Shown piece after piece: positions 1-12,005 of a stretch of 64,000 nt of DNA. The DNA comes from Capitella teleta (Eukaryota > Annelida > Polychaeta > Capitellidae), in the NCBI GenBank assembly GCA_000328365.1, contig KB295955.1, forward strand, positions 59,935-123,934, read 5' to 3'. The notes under the pieces were generated by a model that was not told the DNA's origin, did not search any database, and was given only the letters and a program-made list of their open reading frames with translations. The translations under genes were made by a program, and so were the position numbers. How positions within the stretch are numbered: the stretch's first letter is position 1; each line of letters begins with the position of its first letter.

Positions 1-58
1 CCTCCAAATTTCAAGTCTCTAGTATAGCGCGTTCTATGTTAGGCCGAGAACTTTTCGA
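1..58. repeat. Dispersed repeat, copy 1 of a 58-bp unit
   Basis: This stretch recurs at 22779-22836 in the same orientation with 55 of 58 bases identical; both carry the core TAGTATAGCGCGTTCTAT. It may extend beyond the window start. No coding sense was found. The nature of the parent element is unknown; it could be the end of a DNA transposon. Confidence 0.75.
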
Positions 59-804
59 TCGTTATGTAAGTCTAAAACTATAAGTGGTAGGTAATCCGCA
101 TGTGTTAGTCCATTAGTGTTAGTGATTAGACTGTTAGAGGAATGGGAATTGGATGGAGGCAGCAATTGCAGGAACCATTCAATATTTTTCTTTTTGTTAA
201 AAAAAAACCAAAAAACAAAAAACAACAACAACAACTTTGTTTTATCAATTCTTCTTTTTGTTTCACATTATTGAATCTCCTGGAGTCGCTTGTTGTTCGT
301 TCTAGCCATACTTAGATTTGAGAATTTCAGGATGCAGAGGCCTAGTTGATCGTAATAAGTAACATAATTTTGGAAATAATAAATTTCTTGCGGTTCAAAT
401 CCTGCGGTTAACACTTGTAAATGTTAATTGCTGACCCTGCAAGGCCTACATATACAGAGAAGTCGATCGTCTATAAATTGTCTAGTGCCTGTTAAAGATT
501 GCCATGCTTTTCACTGGGGCTGTGACGTTTCATTTCCGAGAAAGTGTTACGAAACAGATCGCAGTGTAAAAACCACGCTAAGATTAGAGGAATAAATGAT
601 TGGTATGGCTAGCCAAATTAACATGTCATGCTGATATTCCTATGATCAATATTCCAGTTTCATCGACCTTCAAGTTGATTAATCTCAATGAAAATAGTGC
701 ACCCAACATTCCTCGATATATCCGCTTTTGGCGGCAAACAGTGCCCCGGATCATTGATAAGCTTCATTGAACGCATAATAAAGGCAACGGTCTCGTCTAT
801 TGTT
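59..804. other. AT-rich intergenic DNA, nothing recognised
   Basis: No open frame, RNA gene or repeat end could be supported. A poly(A)/AAC-rich simple stretch lies near 195-235. Confidence 0.5.
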
Positions 805-1156
805 CTGTTTGAGAGTGCAATTGTTGTGACAGTAGCACTAATGTTTATCTCCTAAAATCAAACAAAGCAGAGAGTTTGTATTGAAGCGCCATACAAGAAA
901 TGACCTTCCTTGAAGCTCGCTCAAGGGCTCATCTGATTTTGCTCTTTTCGCAATCACTCACCACTCGCATTTAAATGTTTCTCCCTCATTCAAAATTTAC
1001 TTATTATTTGATTTGTTTGCATAAACGGGCACAGAATACTATAGTCAATCCATACAAAGTAGTTATTTTTTTGGAATAATTGATACAGTTTAGCAAATTT
1101 TAGAGTTTAGTTTTAACATGGAGTAGATAGGCTACTTTTGGCCCACTCTATGTATA
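805..1156. repeat. Dispersed repeat family A, uninterrupted copy
   Basis: About 350 bp that recurs at 14494-14615 plus 15748-15978, where about 1.1 kb splits it, and in part at 20757-20897. All copies end in the same motif, CTACTTTTGGCCCACTCT followed by GTATA or TGTATA. No terminal inverted repeat was found by eye, so the class (LTR remnant, SINE or DNA element) is open. Confidence 0.7.
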
Positions 1157-1367
1157 ATCAAACGCTGTATAAACAATGATAATATACTGTTATATTTGTG
1201 CTAATGAAGACTAATCCCATTTATTGCGGGTGTGCACTATCACCAAATCTGCAACTTCTGATCAAACCCTTTATGTAATTCTCTATATTAGTATTTAGCA
1301 ATTTATTTCGTGGGGAGAAAATAAGCCGCCGGGGTTATTTACTAGGTCTTTGTATTAATGTGAACTA
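1157..1367. other. Short intergenic spacer, nothing recognised
   Basis: AT-rich sequence between a dispersed repeat and a transposon end; no feature could be supported. Confidence 0.4.
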
Positions 1368-1560
1368 CAGTAAAAGGTGCGTTAGTGACCACCTGTAGTC
1401 AGCGACCACCTGACCAAAGCGACCATCCTAAAATCCGCCCGACAACTTATGTAAATGTAAGTGACTCTGTATTCAGAGACCACCTGTATAGCGCGAAAAG
1501 CGACCGGTCATTATCGGTCCTGAATCACACTTGACCCTGTGTTAAACGACCGGGCACTGG
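1368..1560. mobile_element. Fragment resembling a pogo/Tigger-type transposon end
   Basis: The fragment starts CAGT directly after a TA dinucleotide and carries repeated GACCACCTG blocks at about 1387, 1404 and 1478. Ends of the form CAGTGRAACCTG...CGACCACC are common in pogo-like (Tc1/mariner superfamily) elements of animals, which duplicate TA on insertion. Only one end is visible, no transposase frame follows, and the assignment rests on the terminal motif alone. Confidence 0.4.
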
Positions 1561-3089
1561 CTGGGCAATCATGCGTACGTCAAAGTGATCACGGCTTGCC
1601 TGCTCGTGCTCGAGCCACAAGTCGAGTCAAGCTCCTCCTTCCGCTCCGTCGCCACTTAAAGGGAGGGAGAACTGGTTAAAAATGGACTTTGAGTCGTTAT
1701 TTGATGCACCAAAAATGATTCCTATGCCTGGCCCACACAAGAAATATCATCGCTAACGATTTCGCGGGAGATATATTGCTAATTAGGCGTGACGTCAGGA
1801 GCTGTGATGAAACACCGAGTTCCCCATCTTTTACAATGGGCCTCGTTATATCAGCGTGTCCTGCGACTAAACCCCTGGATATTTTTTTATTTTATTTTCG
1901 GAAATAGATAGAATAATCATTTTGCCATCAGTCAGGCGCAAAAAAAATAATATCTTTCGCTATTTTTCTTATTTTAACAAGCGATTTTCTAGGACACCTA
2001 CCATGTTTCTCATCCTGAAACAGTAAAAAGGTCAGCCAGAGTGCACCACGCATGCGCTTTCGTTTCGTAAACAACAGAGATGTCCTTTTATGGCGAAGAT
2101 GATCTGCTCTGATTGGCTGAAATCGATAGCTTCACGAGGGGAACGGGACCAATCAGCCATCAGCCAAACCAAGCCATCAGCTGACGTTTGCCTCCTATAC
2201 TTCGCAATGGAAGCCATTCTCCCTTAGGCGCAATGCTAACCCCGATATTCGGAATGCATTATTTCCTTACGCTTGCATCCAGGCATGGTGTTTTTGGCAC
2301 GGAATGCTATCAATTGGTGCTATGAGTCAATAGAACATCACTTAAAATTTAGTTCCCCATCCCTTTAACGCTTTGATAAGAGCGAGCAATGGTCGTCGGT
2401 TCGCGTTTTGCTGACAGTTCAGACCATGAAAGAATATGATGTATTTAATGGCGAGAAGAAAGCAGATGAAAAAAACGCATGCTGCCTCGATGATCTCGAT
2501 CCACCACAAGTCCCTCTTTTCCCCGCCCATGAGGCCCTCGCCGACCTTCGAGCATACTTCGCGCAAAACGCACACCCCCGCCTGTAGATTTTGACACAAT
2601 TTTGACACACAGATCGCCAAAGCATTTTGAAAGCAGGCAACCATGGACTCGTTCTATCATTGAGATACCCTGTTCAATGGTGTACAATTATGTACATTCG
2701 TGCATAATGCATTACTTCGTTTTATGCGTAGGCCTAATACATTTGCACATGTATACAAGTTAGTATAAGTGTATGTGAAAGCTTAAAGGCTTTGTTCTCT
2801 GGTTCATTATCATAACGCACCGTTATGAGCTGGCTCAAGATGCTCCCTGTGCGTCCGTTTGAAATCGGCAATTAATTAATTACGGCACATGCATGCTGAA
2901 TATTTTGTGTGAGCGTCCGGATCATTCCACAGTGGACAAAATGCCATGACAAAACATTGTTTACATTATAGCAAATACTACTACATAATACATGCATGCA
3001 TGTATTGGTCACATTAACATGCAATGCAAGATTGCTTGCATAAACAAATGAAGTTTTACACCAAAGACTCCTTCCTATATATGAGAATA
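1561..3089. other. Intergenic DNA with a GC-richer patch (about 2030-2640)
   Basis: The patch holds an open frame on the minus strand with an ATG at 2642-2644 that reads about 100 residues and includes a hydrophobic run. Other frames are also open there and no family is recognised, so no gene is called. Confidence 0.4.
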
Positions 3090-3150
3090 CAGTGAAACCT
3101 GTGTATAACGACCACTCTAGGGACCGATTTCAAATTGTTTGAAGACAACT
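3090..3150. mobile_element. Pogo/Tigger-like terminal inverted repeat, single end
   Basis: TA followed by CAGTGAAACCTGTGTATAAC and then GACCACTCTAGGGACC is the usual form of pogo-like termini in invertebrate genomes. No matching inverted end was seen nearby, so this is a solo or decayed end. Family assignment is from the motif only. Confidence 0.45.
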
Positions 3151-4391
3151 AAAATAAAAGACATAATTGTCATGATAAGAGGCTACTGTAACTATAAATG
3201 ATAATTATATTTGGGTACATAGCGCGGTTTTAGAGAAATGAACCGTTTTTTAACACATTACGCAAGTTCAGAAGTTGGAAAAATTCCCATTACATGTACT
3301 TGTAAATTATACTTTTGAATGACCCGGTGTAATGCATGATGTCTTAGTATTTCGAATTTTTGAATGTTGTTTATTCATCGTAATTCCTTTCACCGAGTGG
3401 GATTATTTAGTTCAGACTTCAAAACTAAACTTACAGATCGTCATATGGTTCTAAAATCAGCAATAATCTGAAATCTACAAGGCGAGAAAATGTTGTGTAA
3501 AGAATTGTTGATACCACGAACGGCAACCATAGAATCATAACGTTCATATTTTGAGTTCTCATCTACAAGAATCTAAACAATCGATTATCTAGTAAGTTTT
3601 GGGCTATGCTCTTAATTGTTGCACCTTTAAGCTGACTTAATATGATCATAAATCTCACGATTCAGAGAATACAATGGAACTAAAATTTGATGAAGCATAC
3701 TTTTGGAGTCAAAGACGCTTGGTGAAATCAGACTCCGAGCGATAAAACCAGGGTGATAGCGAATCAGCATTCGAATTAATCTAGTTCCAAGACTCTATTG
3801 TTAATATTGTTAATCCATTAAGACGGCTACAGAATGGATTTACATTCGATTACACTCAGGAATGCTTGTATCAAGAATGTAAGTGACGAAGAATGGCTAT
3901 TATGAGGTAAAAACGACCATTCATATTTCGAACTTTCGGCTCTAGGCTCTATCATAATGATAATGATTATGTCTATCATCATCATGATAATAATCATGAT
4001 AGTCACTTAGGCCTATCGAATGGTTTGCCATATAAAGCTCGCCTATCTTTATGAAAAATCGTCTTTCACCAACAATAATATTTAGAAGTGGCCGAAGGTT
4101 CGGATTCGGCTTCAGAATTCGGCGAATATTGGCCTATCCCTGAAGCTTCGGTGGTTTGGCTTTTGCCGAAGCGAAGTCGAGGAGTGAAAAAAACAAAAAC
4201 AGAATAAAAGCTGAAACAAACACCCTGCAATTCTATTGGAAAGATAAATAAATATCCATGAAGTCTGTCAGGTGGATAGTAATGCGATCCACGGGCGATC
4301 GGGATCAGCCTTTTTGTGACAGTGCAATGCAGATCTTGATCAGCACACACCTGAATGATTTAGGAACTGATGGAATCTCTTTGTAGATGGT
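3151..4391. other. Intergenic and presumed 5' flank of the zinc-finger gene
   Basis: AT-rich, with an ATGAT-rich simple patch near 3950-4005 that can fold on itself. Just before the next gene, a pyrimidine tract ending CTCTTTGTAG (4377-4386) could be a splice acceptor, which would place an untranslated first exon in this stretch. Confidence 0.4.
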
Positions 4392-5537
4392 ATGGCATCA
4401 GATGTGGAGCAGATCAGCTGCACAGAGTATGCTGAGCAGGCGCGAAAGAGGAAGATCAAGAAGGTGCCACGCAAGAAGAGAAGGATAATCGAGATTGTGG
4501 ACAGCGAAGATGACGATGATGTGGTCATGGTGCCAGAGTCAGAACGACCCCCTCCCCCGAAGGCCACTGTTTCTGCTCACATTTCGCCTATATTTTTGGA
4601 CGATGATGATGATGAATGTGTAGAAACCAGTCCACAATCGCCTGTGACATGTGCAATGCCAGAGCCTATACCGTTGATCCAAAATCAGGAAGAATCTGTT
4701 TCACATAACAAAAACCACTCGGACGGACTTCAAGATATAAAGATTGTTTCCTTTGAATCCCTACTCGAGGAAGAAGTGCATAACTTTTCATGTCGAGCCT
4801 GCAATTTGACCATCGCGTTCAAATCCACATGGGAATTTCACCTCAAGTCTCTCAGTCATCGACGCAATGTGGAGCTCCTTGCTTCTCAGGCATCGCCCAC
4901 TCCCACCATGTTAGTACGCAACACAAGCACCCCTCCTACACCAAGAATACAGCAAATGCCAGCGCAGCCATCATTACCAAATGTTCAACTCACTAATGTT
5001 CAACCCATTCACTTGCCCATAGTTGTAGAACAAGACCCCGCTGACGACACTTCGTCTGGCGTTGGAGACTCCCGTGCAAACTCTGTTGTGTTGGATGAAC
5101 CGGCATCCGAATCGACTGCTGCTTGTGTGGTCTCTGACGATTCGTCCAAAGCTGATGGCGATGACTCTACTTCGTCAGTCTCAGATAATGAAGATGAGTT
5201 CCTTGTGAACGGAGTACGCTCAAAGCGACGTGGCTCTTTCTCTGATTCTCTCTCTGACACCTCTGGCTTCAGACCAAAGCGTCGTTGTGCAGAGGCCGCA
5301 CAGAACAGAATCAAGGATTTGGCCTTCCTGTCTCGACTTGGCTCCAAGCAGTTGACTAATTATCATCGTATGATGGAGAAGACTCTCAATGGTGAAGACC
5401 CCAGTACAGTTGGCAGCGACTCTCACTCTGCGTCAAATACTCCTCCGATCACTGTTCAAGTAAAAAAGGAAAAGCCATTTAGGGCTGTGCAATTGGGTGT
5501 TCAAACCATCAGTGATGACGAGAGTGAGCACTGCTGA
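4392..5537 (+). CDS. U1/JAZ-type zinc-finger protein with SUMO-interaction and sumoylation motifs
   Basis: An intronless frame of 381 residues; the start is the first ATG after an in-frame stop 24 nt upstream. A basic stretch (18-31) runs into IIEIVDSEDDDDVVMV (32-47), which fits a SUMO-interacting motif: a hydrophobic I/V core followed by acidic residues. A second acidic tract follows SPIFL (about 65-75). One zinc finger has C134, C137, H150 and H156 with the SxxHRR tail of U1/JAZ-type fingers, which usually bind double-stranded or structured RNA. The C-terminal half is Ser/Asp-rich and likely disordered; VKKE at 357-360 fits the sumoylation consensus psi-K-x-E. I recognise no orthologue. 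A nuclear role linked to SUMO is inferred from motifs only. Long unbroken length, codon-like composition and the conserved finger make it a real gene. Confidence 0.85.
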   Translation: MASDVEQISCTEYAEQARKRKIKKVPRKKRRIIEIVDSEDDDDVVMVPESERPPPPKATVSAHISPIFLDDDDDECVETSPQSPVTCAMPEPIPLIQNQEESVSHNKNHSDGLQDIKIVSFESLLEEEVHNFSCRACNLTIAFKSTWEFHLKSLSHRRNVELLASQASPTPTMLVRNTSTPPTPRIQQMPAQPSLPNVQLTNVQPIHLPIVVEQDPADDTSSGVGDSRANSVVLDEPASESTAACVVSDDSSKADGDDSTSSVSDNEDEFLVNGVRSKRRGSFSDSLSDTSGFRPKRRCAEAAQNRIKDLAFLSRLGSKQLTNYHRMMEKTLNGEDPSTVGSDSHSASNTPPITVQVKKEKPFRAVQLGVQTISDDESEHC

Positions 5538-6537
5538 AACTTCATCTCTCTATTGCAAATTGAACTGCAAATCAATCATCATTATTCTCATTCCATTTGA
5601 CAGAGTTATCATTTGTTCATTTTTACCTACTTGCAAGTATCTGTTCAACTTGGTTAGACATGAGTTTGGTATAACTTTCTCTGTCTTAACATACTGCAAA
5701 CCTTTGTGTGTTCCTGTCACAAAAATACTGTTCTGTAACTTTTGAAATTCCTGTAGGGGTGAATATTTTCAAGCCAACTGTCAACCTAGAAACATAACTT
5801 GGTAAATTATTTTATATAATTTATCCTCTCGGCCGGAAATGGCTCAATTTTACCCCAGCACGAAATTCGACATTCACAAACCTTAGTGGTATTTATATCA
5901 AAACTGCACCTAGTCGACTTCTGAAATTCTCATTTTTCCATGGCCTCACTCTAATAAGGCTTCATTATTAATGGCTATGGGAATAATATCCCAATTTATT
6001 ATATAAATTATAGCAAACATGTGTATTTTTTATGATGATTCAGGTTGTATACTAGGATTTTAATTATGTCTAAAAGGCATATAATTATTAGTTGATGAAA
6101 AATCAAGAGTTGATGACGTTTCTTGTGTGATGTGCCTTGTAAACCTTCCATTTGTCTAATACACCTATTATTACTTCTACTGTCTGTCACAAATCCCAGC
6201 TTGGCTAATTTTGTATAATCTTCATCTCATGTCATATTCTCTTGGAAATGGCTTTGTTTGTCCATCTCTATGTTTATTAAAGCATCTGTTGATTGAATCT
6301 TATTGCCTTCAATGCTTCATCTGTTTCATATTCCTCATTTATACGTAAACTGTAACATTTTTAGATCTATTGTACAATTAAAAGTTCGTGTAACAAATTG
6401 ATGAACCACAATAATGGCTCCCTATGGGCTCAGCTAATTACAAGGCCGCGTCAAGGTATTATATTTAAAGTGAATTCAATGCTTCATCGGCCATAGTCTC
6501 CAGAAGACCTCGTGAGAGTCCATGCCTTGTATGATGC
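5538..6537. other. 3' flank of the zinc-finger gene
   Basis: AT-rich sequence without coding sense. Variant poly(A) signals of the ATTAAA type occur near 6272 and 6375, so the transcript may end by about 6.4 kb. No canonical AATAAA is close to the stop. Confidence 0.4.
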
Positions 6538-6667
6538 TGTGGCGAGCAGAAATCACTCTGAGACGAATTGCCACTAATGAATCTTTATTCTAAAAGCTCC
6601 CGTCTTTTATGCGGAGAAATGAGTAGTTTATAGAGCTATATCATGAGCACATCACGTCTCCGCCATA
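6538..6667 (-). repeat. 3' LTR of the Gypsy element
   Basis: 130 bp matching 10372-10500 with three differences. On the minus strand the inner edge is preceded by a G-run that fits the polypurine tract, which marks this as the 3' copy. Confidence 0.9.
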
Positions 6668-9600
6668 TCACTTCCCCCCCCCCTAGGAGTTCTGTAGGAA
6701 TACTTGTACGCCCACTGCGGGTTACAGTGGCAGCCTTCAACCTGTCAATCGAGACGTTGTCCGTACGACTCCCCAGATCCAGCTTGAAGTGCTTTTCTGT
6801 GTGTGCTATTACCCTGTAGGGTCCCTTGTAGGTTCGATCGAATGGCCGCCGGTGTGCGTCAACTCGCACAAAGACGTATGGACAGGTCCAAAGTTGCTTC
6901 GGGACATGCACTTTCCGTTTGCCATGATGTGCAGTCACCCGCGGTACATCGGGCACTGACTCCAACTTCTGGGGTGGCACAGCATCACACGGCAGGCGAA
7001 GACGCGACCGAAAAACCAGGTCGGCTGGCGAGACGGGAAAATCGTCTTTTGGCGTGGTCCTGAGTCCCAACATCACCCATGGGAGCTGCTTTATCCAGGC
7101 GGGGGTGTTCAGGCGAGCACGTAACGAGTCTTTTAGCGAACGGTGCCACCTCTCAAGCATGCCGTTGGCCTCAGGATTGTATGCCGTGGTGCGTCTGACG
7201 TCGGCGCCCAAGGTCACTGCCATATGTTCCCACAAAGCGGATGTAAATTGGGGACCTCTGTCGCTTGTGATGTTTACCGGCAAACCATAGCGCGCTACCC
7301 AACCAAGGAGGAATTGCTGGGCACATTCCGCAGCTGTTGTACTCTGCAGGGGAAAAACCTCCGGCCACCTGGAGTACCGGTCCATCACTGTCAATAGATG
7401 AGTGAATCCCCCAGATACGGGGATCGGTCCTACGATGTCCACTTGAACCTCACGGAATGGTGCTTCCGGGATGGGGATGTGTTTGACCTCTGATTTGACG
7501 TGAGCCTGTACCTTGGATGTCTGGCATGCCATGCAGTCCCGGCACCACTGCGTAATGTCTGAAGACATCCGATGCCACACAAACCTCTCCGCCAACAGCT
7601 TGCGGGTAGCACGAATTCCAGGATGGGAGAGTTTGTGAACGGCATCGAAGATGAGTCGACGATGAGACTGAGGAACCACAGGCCGGGGGTGTCCATTTGA
7701 CATATCACACAGAAGAGTGGGTCCATCACCAAAGCGTACATCTCTCAGACTCATTCCAGTGACTGCCGTTCGGGTCGCTTGAATCTCCGGTGCCTCAGCT
7801 TGAGCCTTGGCCAACTCCTCCATGGGCACCCATTTCACCAGCGAGTTGATAGGGGCCCTCGATAGTGCATCGGCCACTTGATTGAACTTGCCTTCGCGGT
7901 GACGGACATCGATGCAAAACTCTGCGATGGTACCTAAGTGTCGTTGCTGACGCGCTGAGCAGGGGTCCCGAGTTTTATCCCAGGCCTGAGTGAGAGGGAA
8001 ATGGTCAGTGTACAACACACTCACGTCCTTCAATGAGGTGATGATAATGTCTGATAGCCAGATGAGCTGCCAGAAGCTCACGATCGAAGGTACTGTATTT
8101 CTTCTCAGGTGGACACAAGTGCCGGCTGAAGAAAGACAGGGGCATCCAGCCGCCATCTTGGCATTGTTGTAAGCAGGCGCCGATGCCCACGTCAGAGGCG
8201 TCTGTGAAGAGGGCAAAGGGGGCGTCCTCAACTGGATGCGACAGCGTTGCAGCCAATGCTAACGCGACTTTGGAGTTAGAGAAAGCTTTCAAGTTGTCCT
8301 CCGACCACTCCAAAAGGGCCGTGTGCAGGTTTGCGATTGGCCAGCTCATGTAACGGTTGAAGCAAAGATGCAGCTCCTGGTACAAATCTGTGGAAGAAAT
8401 GAATCATGCCCAGATAAGTACGCAACTCGCTGGGAGTTTTCGGTTGGGGAACTCTTTGAATGCCTTGACCTTTTCCGGGAGAGGTCGGATGCCAGAAGCG
8501 TCGACGTGATGACCAAGGAACTTGCACGATGAAACACCAAACTTGCACTTGTCACGCCGCAGAAGCAAACCATGTTCACTCAAACGCTGGAAAACCATTT
8601 CCAAGTCCTTGATGTGTTGTTCTGTCGTTGATGATGCCACCAAGATGTCATCTATGTACACGAATACACCTTGTATCCCATGAAGCACTGAATCCATCAT
8701 ACATTGGAAAGTCTGACCAGCGTTTCGAAGACCGAATGGCATCCGGTACGAATTCCCATAGACCAAAGGGGGTCGTTATGGCTGTTTTTGGTATTTGCTG
8801 TCCACTAACGGGTATCTGATGGAATCCGCGAACTAAATCCAAGGAACTGAAGATTGTCGCGCCATGCAGGTTACCCACAAAATCTTGCACATGCGGTACT
8901 GGATAGCGATCCGGTGTAGATACCGTGTTAGGGCGACGACAGTCGCCACATGGGCGCCACTCCCCATTCGGTTTCCGCACCATGTGTAGTGCTGACGACC
9001 AACAACTTCTAGAGGGTCTGACGATGCCGAGCGCCAAAACATGATCAAACTCCGCTTTTGCTGCACGAAGCTTGGTTACGTCGAGGCGGCGAGGGCGTGC
9101 CCAGACCGGGGGGCCAGTTGTTGGTATGTGGTGCTCTATTCCGTGCTGGGGTTTCGAGAGCGCGAAATTAGGTTGAGTGAGTTTCGGGAAACGCCGCAAA
9201 AGTTGACCGTAGATATCATCAGGATGCGTCACCAGAGATTCCCTGCTGCGACTCGTGCGATGATACGTCGACGGAACAGGCCGTAGTCGTCAAATCCTCA
9301 GGGTTTATCAGTCGTCGCTGATGAATATCCACCAACAGTTCATGTTTCAAAAGGAAGTCTGCGCCGAGCAAATGTCTTTTCACGTCCGCGAGCACAAAAT
9401 CTCCGCGATATCTGCGACCACCAAAACATACAACACGTGACACGGTGCCGTAAGATTTGATGCTTGACCCATTTGCAGCCTGCAACTGGGGGCTTTTATT
9501 CATTTTCCTCCAAGACATGCATGCCCGATCAGAATCCGTTGCCGGCACCACAGACACCTGTGCACCGGTATCGACGAGGAAATTATCCTGCGAGAGCGAG

Positions 9601-10371
9601 TCCTTCAAACACAAAAGCGGCGACGAGGATGAAAGGGGGACCACACTCAACACTAAGGGCGGGGCCGCCCTCGGCCGTTTCCCGACCCCTTTCCAGGTGG
9701 ATAAAACTTCCAATCACAAGGAGGCACACAGCGACGGACCCGCACACCGAATTTCGCATGGTACTTGCATAGCTGACAGGCACCCATAGCGTTGACTGAT
9801 GCTTCCCAGTCACTGGAGATTTCTTCCATGCTGCACAGATACGCTCCGGAAGGCATCGTGGATGCGAGTGCGCGGTCGGCCTCTCGTGCTAGGTCGCGCA
9901 TATCTCCGGTGGTCGATGTTGCCAATGCATTCCTGAATGCCGGCGGCAACGCCCGCATGAAAATGCAACGAAGGATGAAATGTTCACCTGCACTTCCGTT
10001 CAGTTGTAAAATGCTGTCCATTAGATCAGATGGACGTCTGTCACCTAACGCACGGATCTCCCAACAAACGATCCCGCGCTCCTCTGGCGACAACTCGAAG
10101 CGCTGGGTGAGGAATTCCTTGAGGTGTCTGTACTCCTCCGAGGCTGGGGGGCGTTCCAGTACCGCCGCACACCGTGTGGCAGTATCTTAATCCACTGCTG
10201 CAACAACGTACGTAATAGTACTTTGTTTGGTCATCTGTAACGCCCCGGATGGCGAACTGAGCGTCCGCCTGCACGAACCAAGCACGCGGGTTCGTCGTCC
10301 AGAAGGTCGGCAACTTCACTGCCACGGCGAGTACTTCGCCCTTCATGGTGTAGAACGTAAGGGTCACCACT

Positions 10372-10500
10372 TGTGGCGAGCAGAAATCACTCTGAGACGA
10401 ATTGCCACTAATGAATCTTTATTCTAAAAGCTCCCGTCTTTTATGCGGAGAGATGAGTAGTTATAGAGCTATATCATGAGCATATCACGTCTCCGCCATA
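10372..10500 (-). repeat. 5' LTR of the Gypsy element
   Basis: 129 bp matching 6538-6667. Just inside it on the minus strand is TGGTGACCC, a plausible tRNA primer-binding site; the primer tRNA was not determined. Confidence 0.9.
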
Positions 10501-10675
10501 ATACCACACTACAATAACGAAGGAATGTTGGTTCGAATGGTCATGGAATACGATGATATGCATGTTGTACGTAATGACAGCTGCTGGCCTGTCCGGAGTG
10601 ACAACCTAGACCTTGTGTGAATTCGAGAATCATAACGTTACCTGTCTGGCTCTGTCTCAGTTGCACACGTGACGC

Positions 10676-10938
10676 TTCACTGGTTCCTTGGTCACATATA
10701 ATGGCACAGGCACACACCAATGACAGGTGGTATCTCATTGGCTGCTATTTATAGTAACATTTATTCAACTGGTCGTATTCAGCAAATACTGTGAAATCAT
10801 TTTCAGTCGTCTCGCCCTGAGAGCCATCGTAGCCAGTGACGTCGTGTGAAATCGAGTGAAATGGATGTACCAAAATAGGGGTGAGTTTTCATCGGTGTGT
10901 GTCGGTGCTTCTTTTCAGTAGCGCCGGAGACAAGTGAA
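10676..10938 (+). mobile_element. MITE, full-length copy of the TTCACTGG family
   Basis: 263 bp starting TTCACTGGTTCCTTGGTCA and ending in the inverted form (CAAGTGAA). It matches 61422-61705 along its whole length, and its ends match the short element at 20007-20069. No coding capacity. Target duplication is not evident for this copy, though it is for two relatives, where it is 9 bp. A 9-bp duplication fits Mutator-like elements, but the superfamily is not proven. Confidence 0.75.
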
Positions 10939-11922
10939 CGGAGAAGATCAGTGAAACGTTACGCTTGCACAACATAATATAGATGCGACTTCGTTACTTC
11001 GTGATGAGTAGGCTGGGCTTAGGTCGAGCAGGGCCAATTATGATTGCGTTGAATGGTGGTTCACCTTATCGTTATTTTTATTACTGCTTAGCCTTCGCAA
11101 TCTCTGACACCACATGCAGCTAGGCGATTTACGTAGGCCCTATACAGTATAATTATATGTACTTGCGTCTTGCCTGTGCAATGTACTTGACGGGAATAAA
11201 ATCTCCATGTGCATTCTGTAGTCTTTGTGCCTACCATGCAGGGTTCGCAGATATACCCCAAATTATGACATATCATAAAATTATACCGTTATTACCACAT
11301 ATCGAAATTGAGTCAATTGAAATTTTGTCCTATGTCGCACACGGTACATGTACATGTATACAATGGCCTAACCCTATATATTCGTTTATCTGCATTGTAT
11401 AGTATATATATAGGCCTACATGTATTCATTTGTGTGTTGTGAGGAGCAAGTATCCATATATTTGACACACAGGCTGACACAGCTGACAGCATCATGTATG
11501 CACATGTATAATCACGAATACACTAGCTGTGCAATTAAGTTGAGTTCATGTATCGATCACGACTCTCAACTGACATTTCCACTGATTTAAATTTAGTCCT
11601 GATACATTTGTGCTAGCATTAGTGGCATATAACTTATATGTGTTGATACATTGAAACGGATCGAGCGTGCGCGCATGCATATTTTCTTTTATTTTTCTTC
11701 AAGTCGGCGTACTTTCATCATGAAATCTGCGCCAAAATACGCCAGATACGTCCGCACATAAAATCCAGTCCAATTTACATTGTTCATCAGAATACCGAGG
11801 TGAATTAAGAAATAAGTGTTGCCTAAAATGTTTGTAAAATATTTTGACAAACTAAAAGTAACATATGGGAAAAAAATAATTGAAATTTTCCTTTTAAAAA
11901 TGCTTGCATAAAGGCCGAGTCT
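10939..11922. other. AT-rich intergenic DNA
   Basis: No coding sense or repeat structure beyond short TA-rich patches (for example near 11340-11415) was recognised. Confidence 0.4.
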
Positions 11923-11999
11923 TCAATCTACGATTTTACAGCAGAATTGCGCAACCAATAATATTGGTTGCGCAATTCTGCTGTGAAATCGTAGATTGA
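11923..11999. repeat. Near-perfect hairpin, 37-bp arms
   Basis: Left arm 11923-11959, loop AAT at 11960-11962, right arm 11963-11999. The arms pair along their whole length with a single G:T position. Only 6 nt separate it from a second hairpin. It could be a foldback element, a MITE of which only the ends remain, or a source of small RNA; the sequence alone does not decide. Confidence 0.9.
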
Positions 12000-12005
12000 G
12001 TCAGA

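Larger units (their letters stand above)
6538..10500 (-). mobile_element. Ty3/Gypsy LTR retrotransposon, recent but broken
   Basis: A fossil element of about 4 kb read from right to left, bounded by 129-130-bp terminal repeats. Parts in element order: a gag-like region (about 10.37-9.65 kb), a retropepsin region with the DTGA active-site motif (about 9.7-9.2 kb), reverse transcriptase with the YIDD box (about 9.2-8.4 kb), RNase H (about 8.4-7.9 kb), and integrase with an HHCC-type zinc motif and a catalytic core (about 7.75-6.7 kb). Order protease-RT-RNase H-integrase defines Ty3/Gypsy. A purine-rich run on the minus strand sits directly inside the 3' repeat, as expected for a polypurine tract. 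No envelope gene is seen. The terminal repeats differ at only three sites, so insertion looks recent, but the coding part carries several breaks. No matching target duplication was found at the outer edges. Confidence 0.93.

Noticed and set aside
2342-2644. 100-codon minus-strand frame with a hydrophobic stretch
   Set aside because: Two other frames of similar length are open in the same GC patch, no family is recognisable, and no splice or poly(A) support was found.
3945-4010. Possible hairpin in ATGAT-rich sequence
   Set aside because: The pairing arises from simple-sequence repetition and is not specific.
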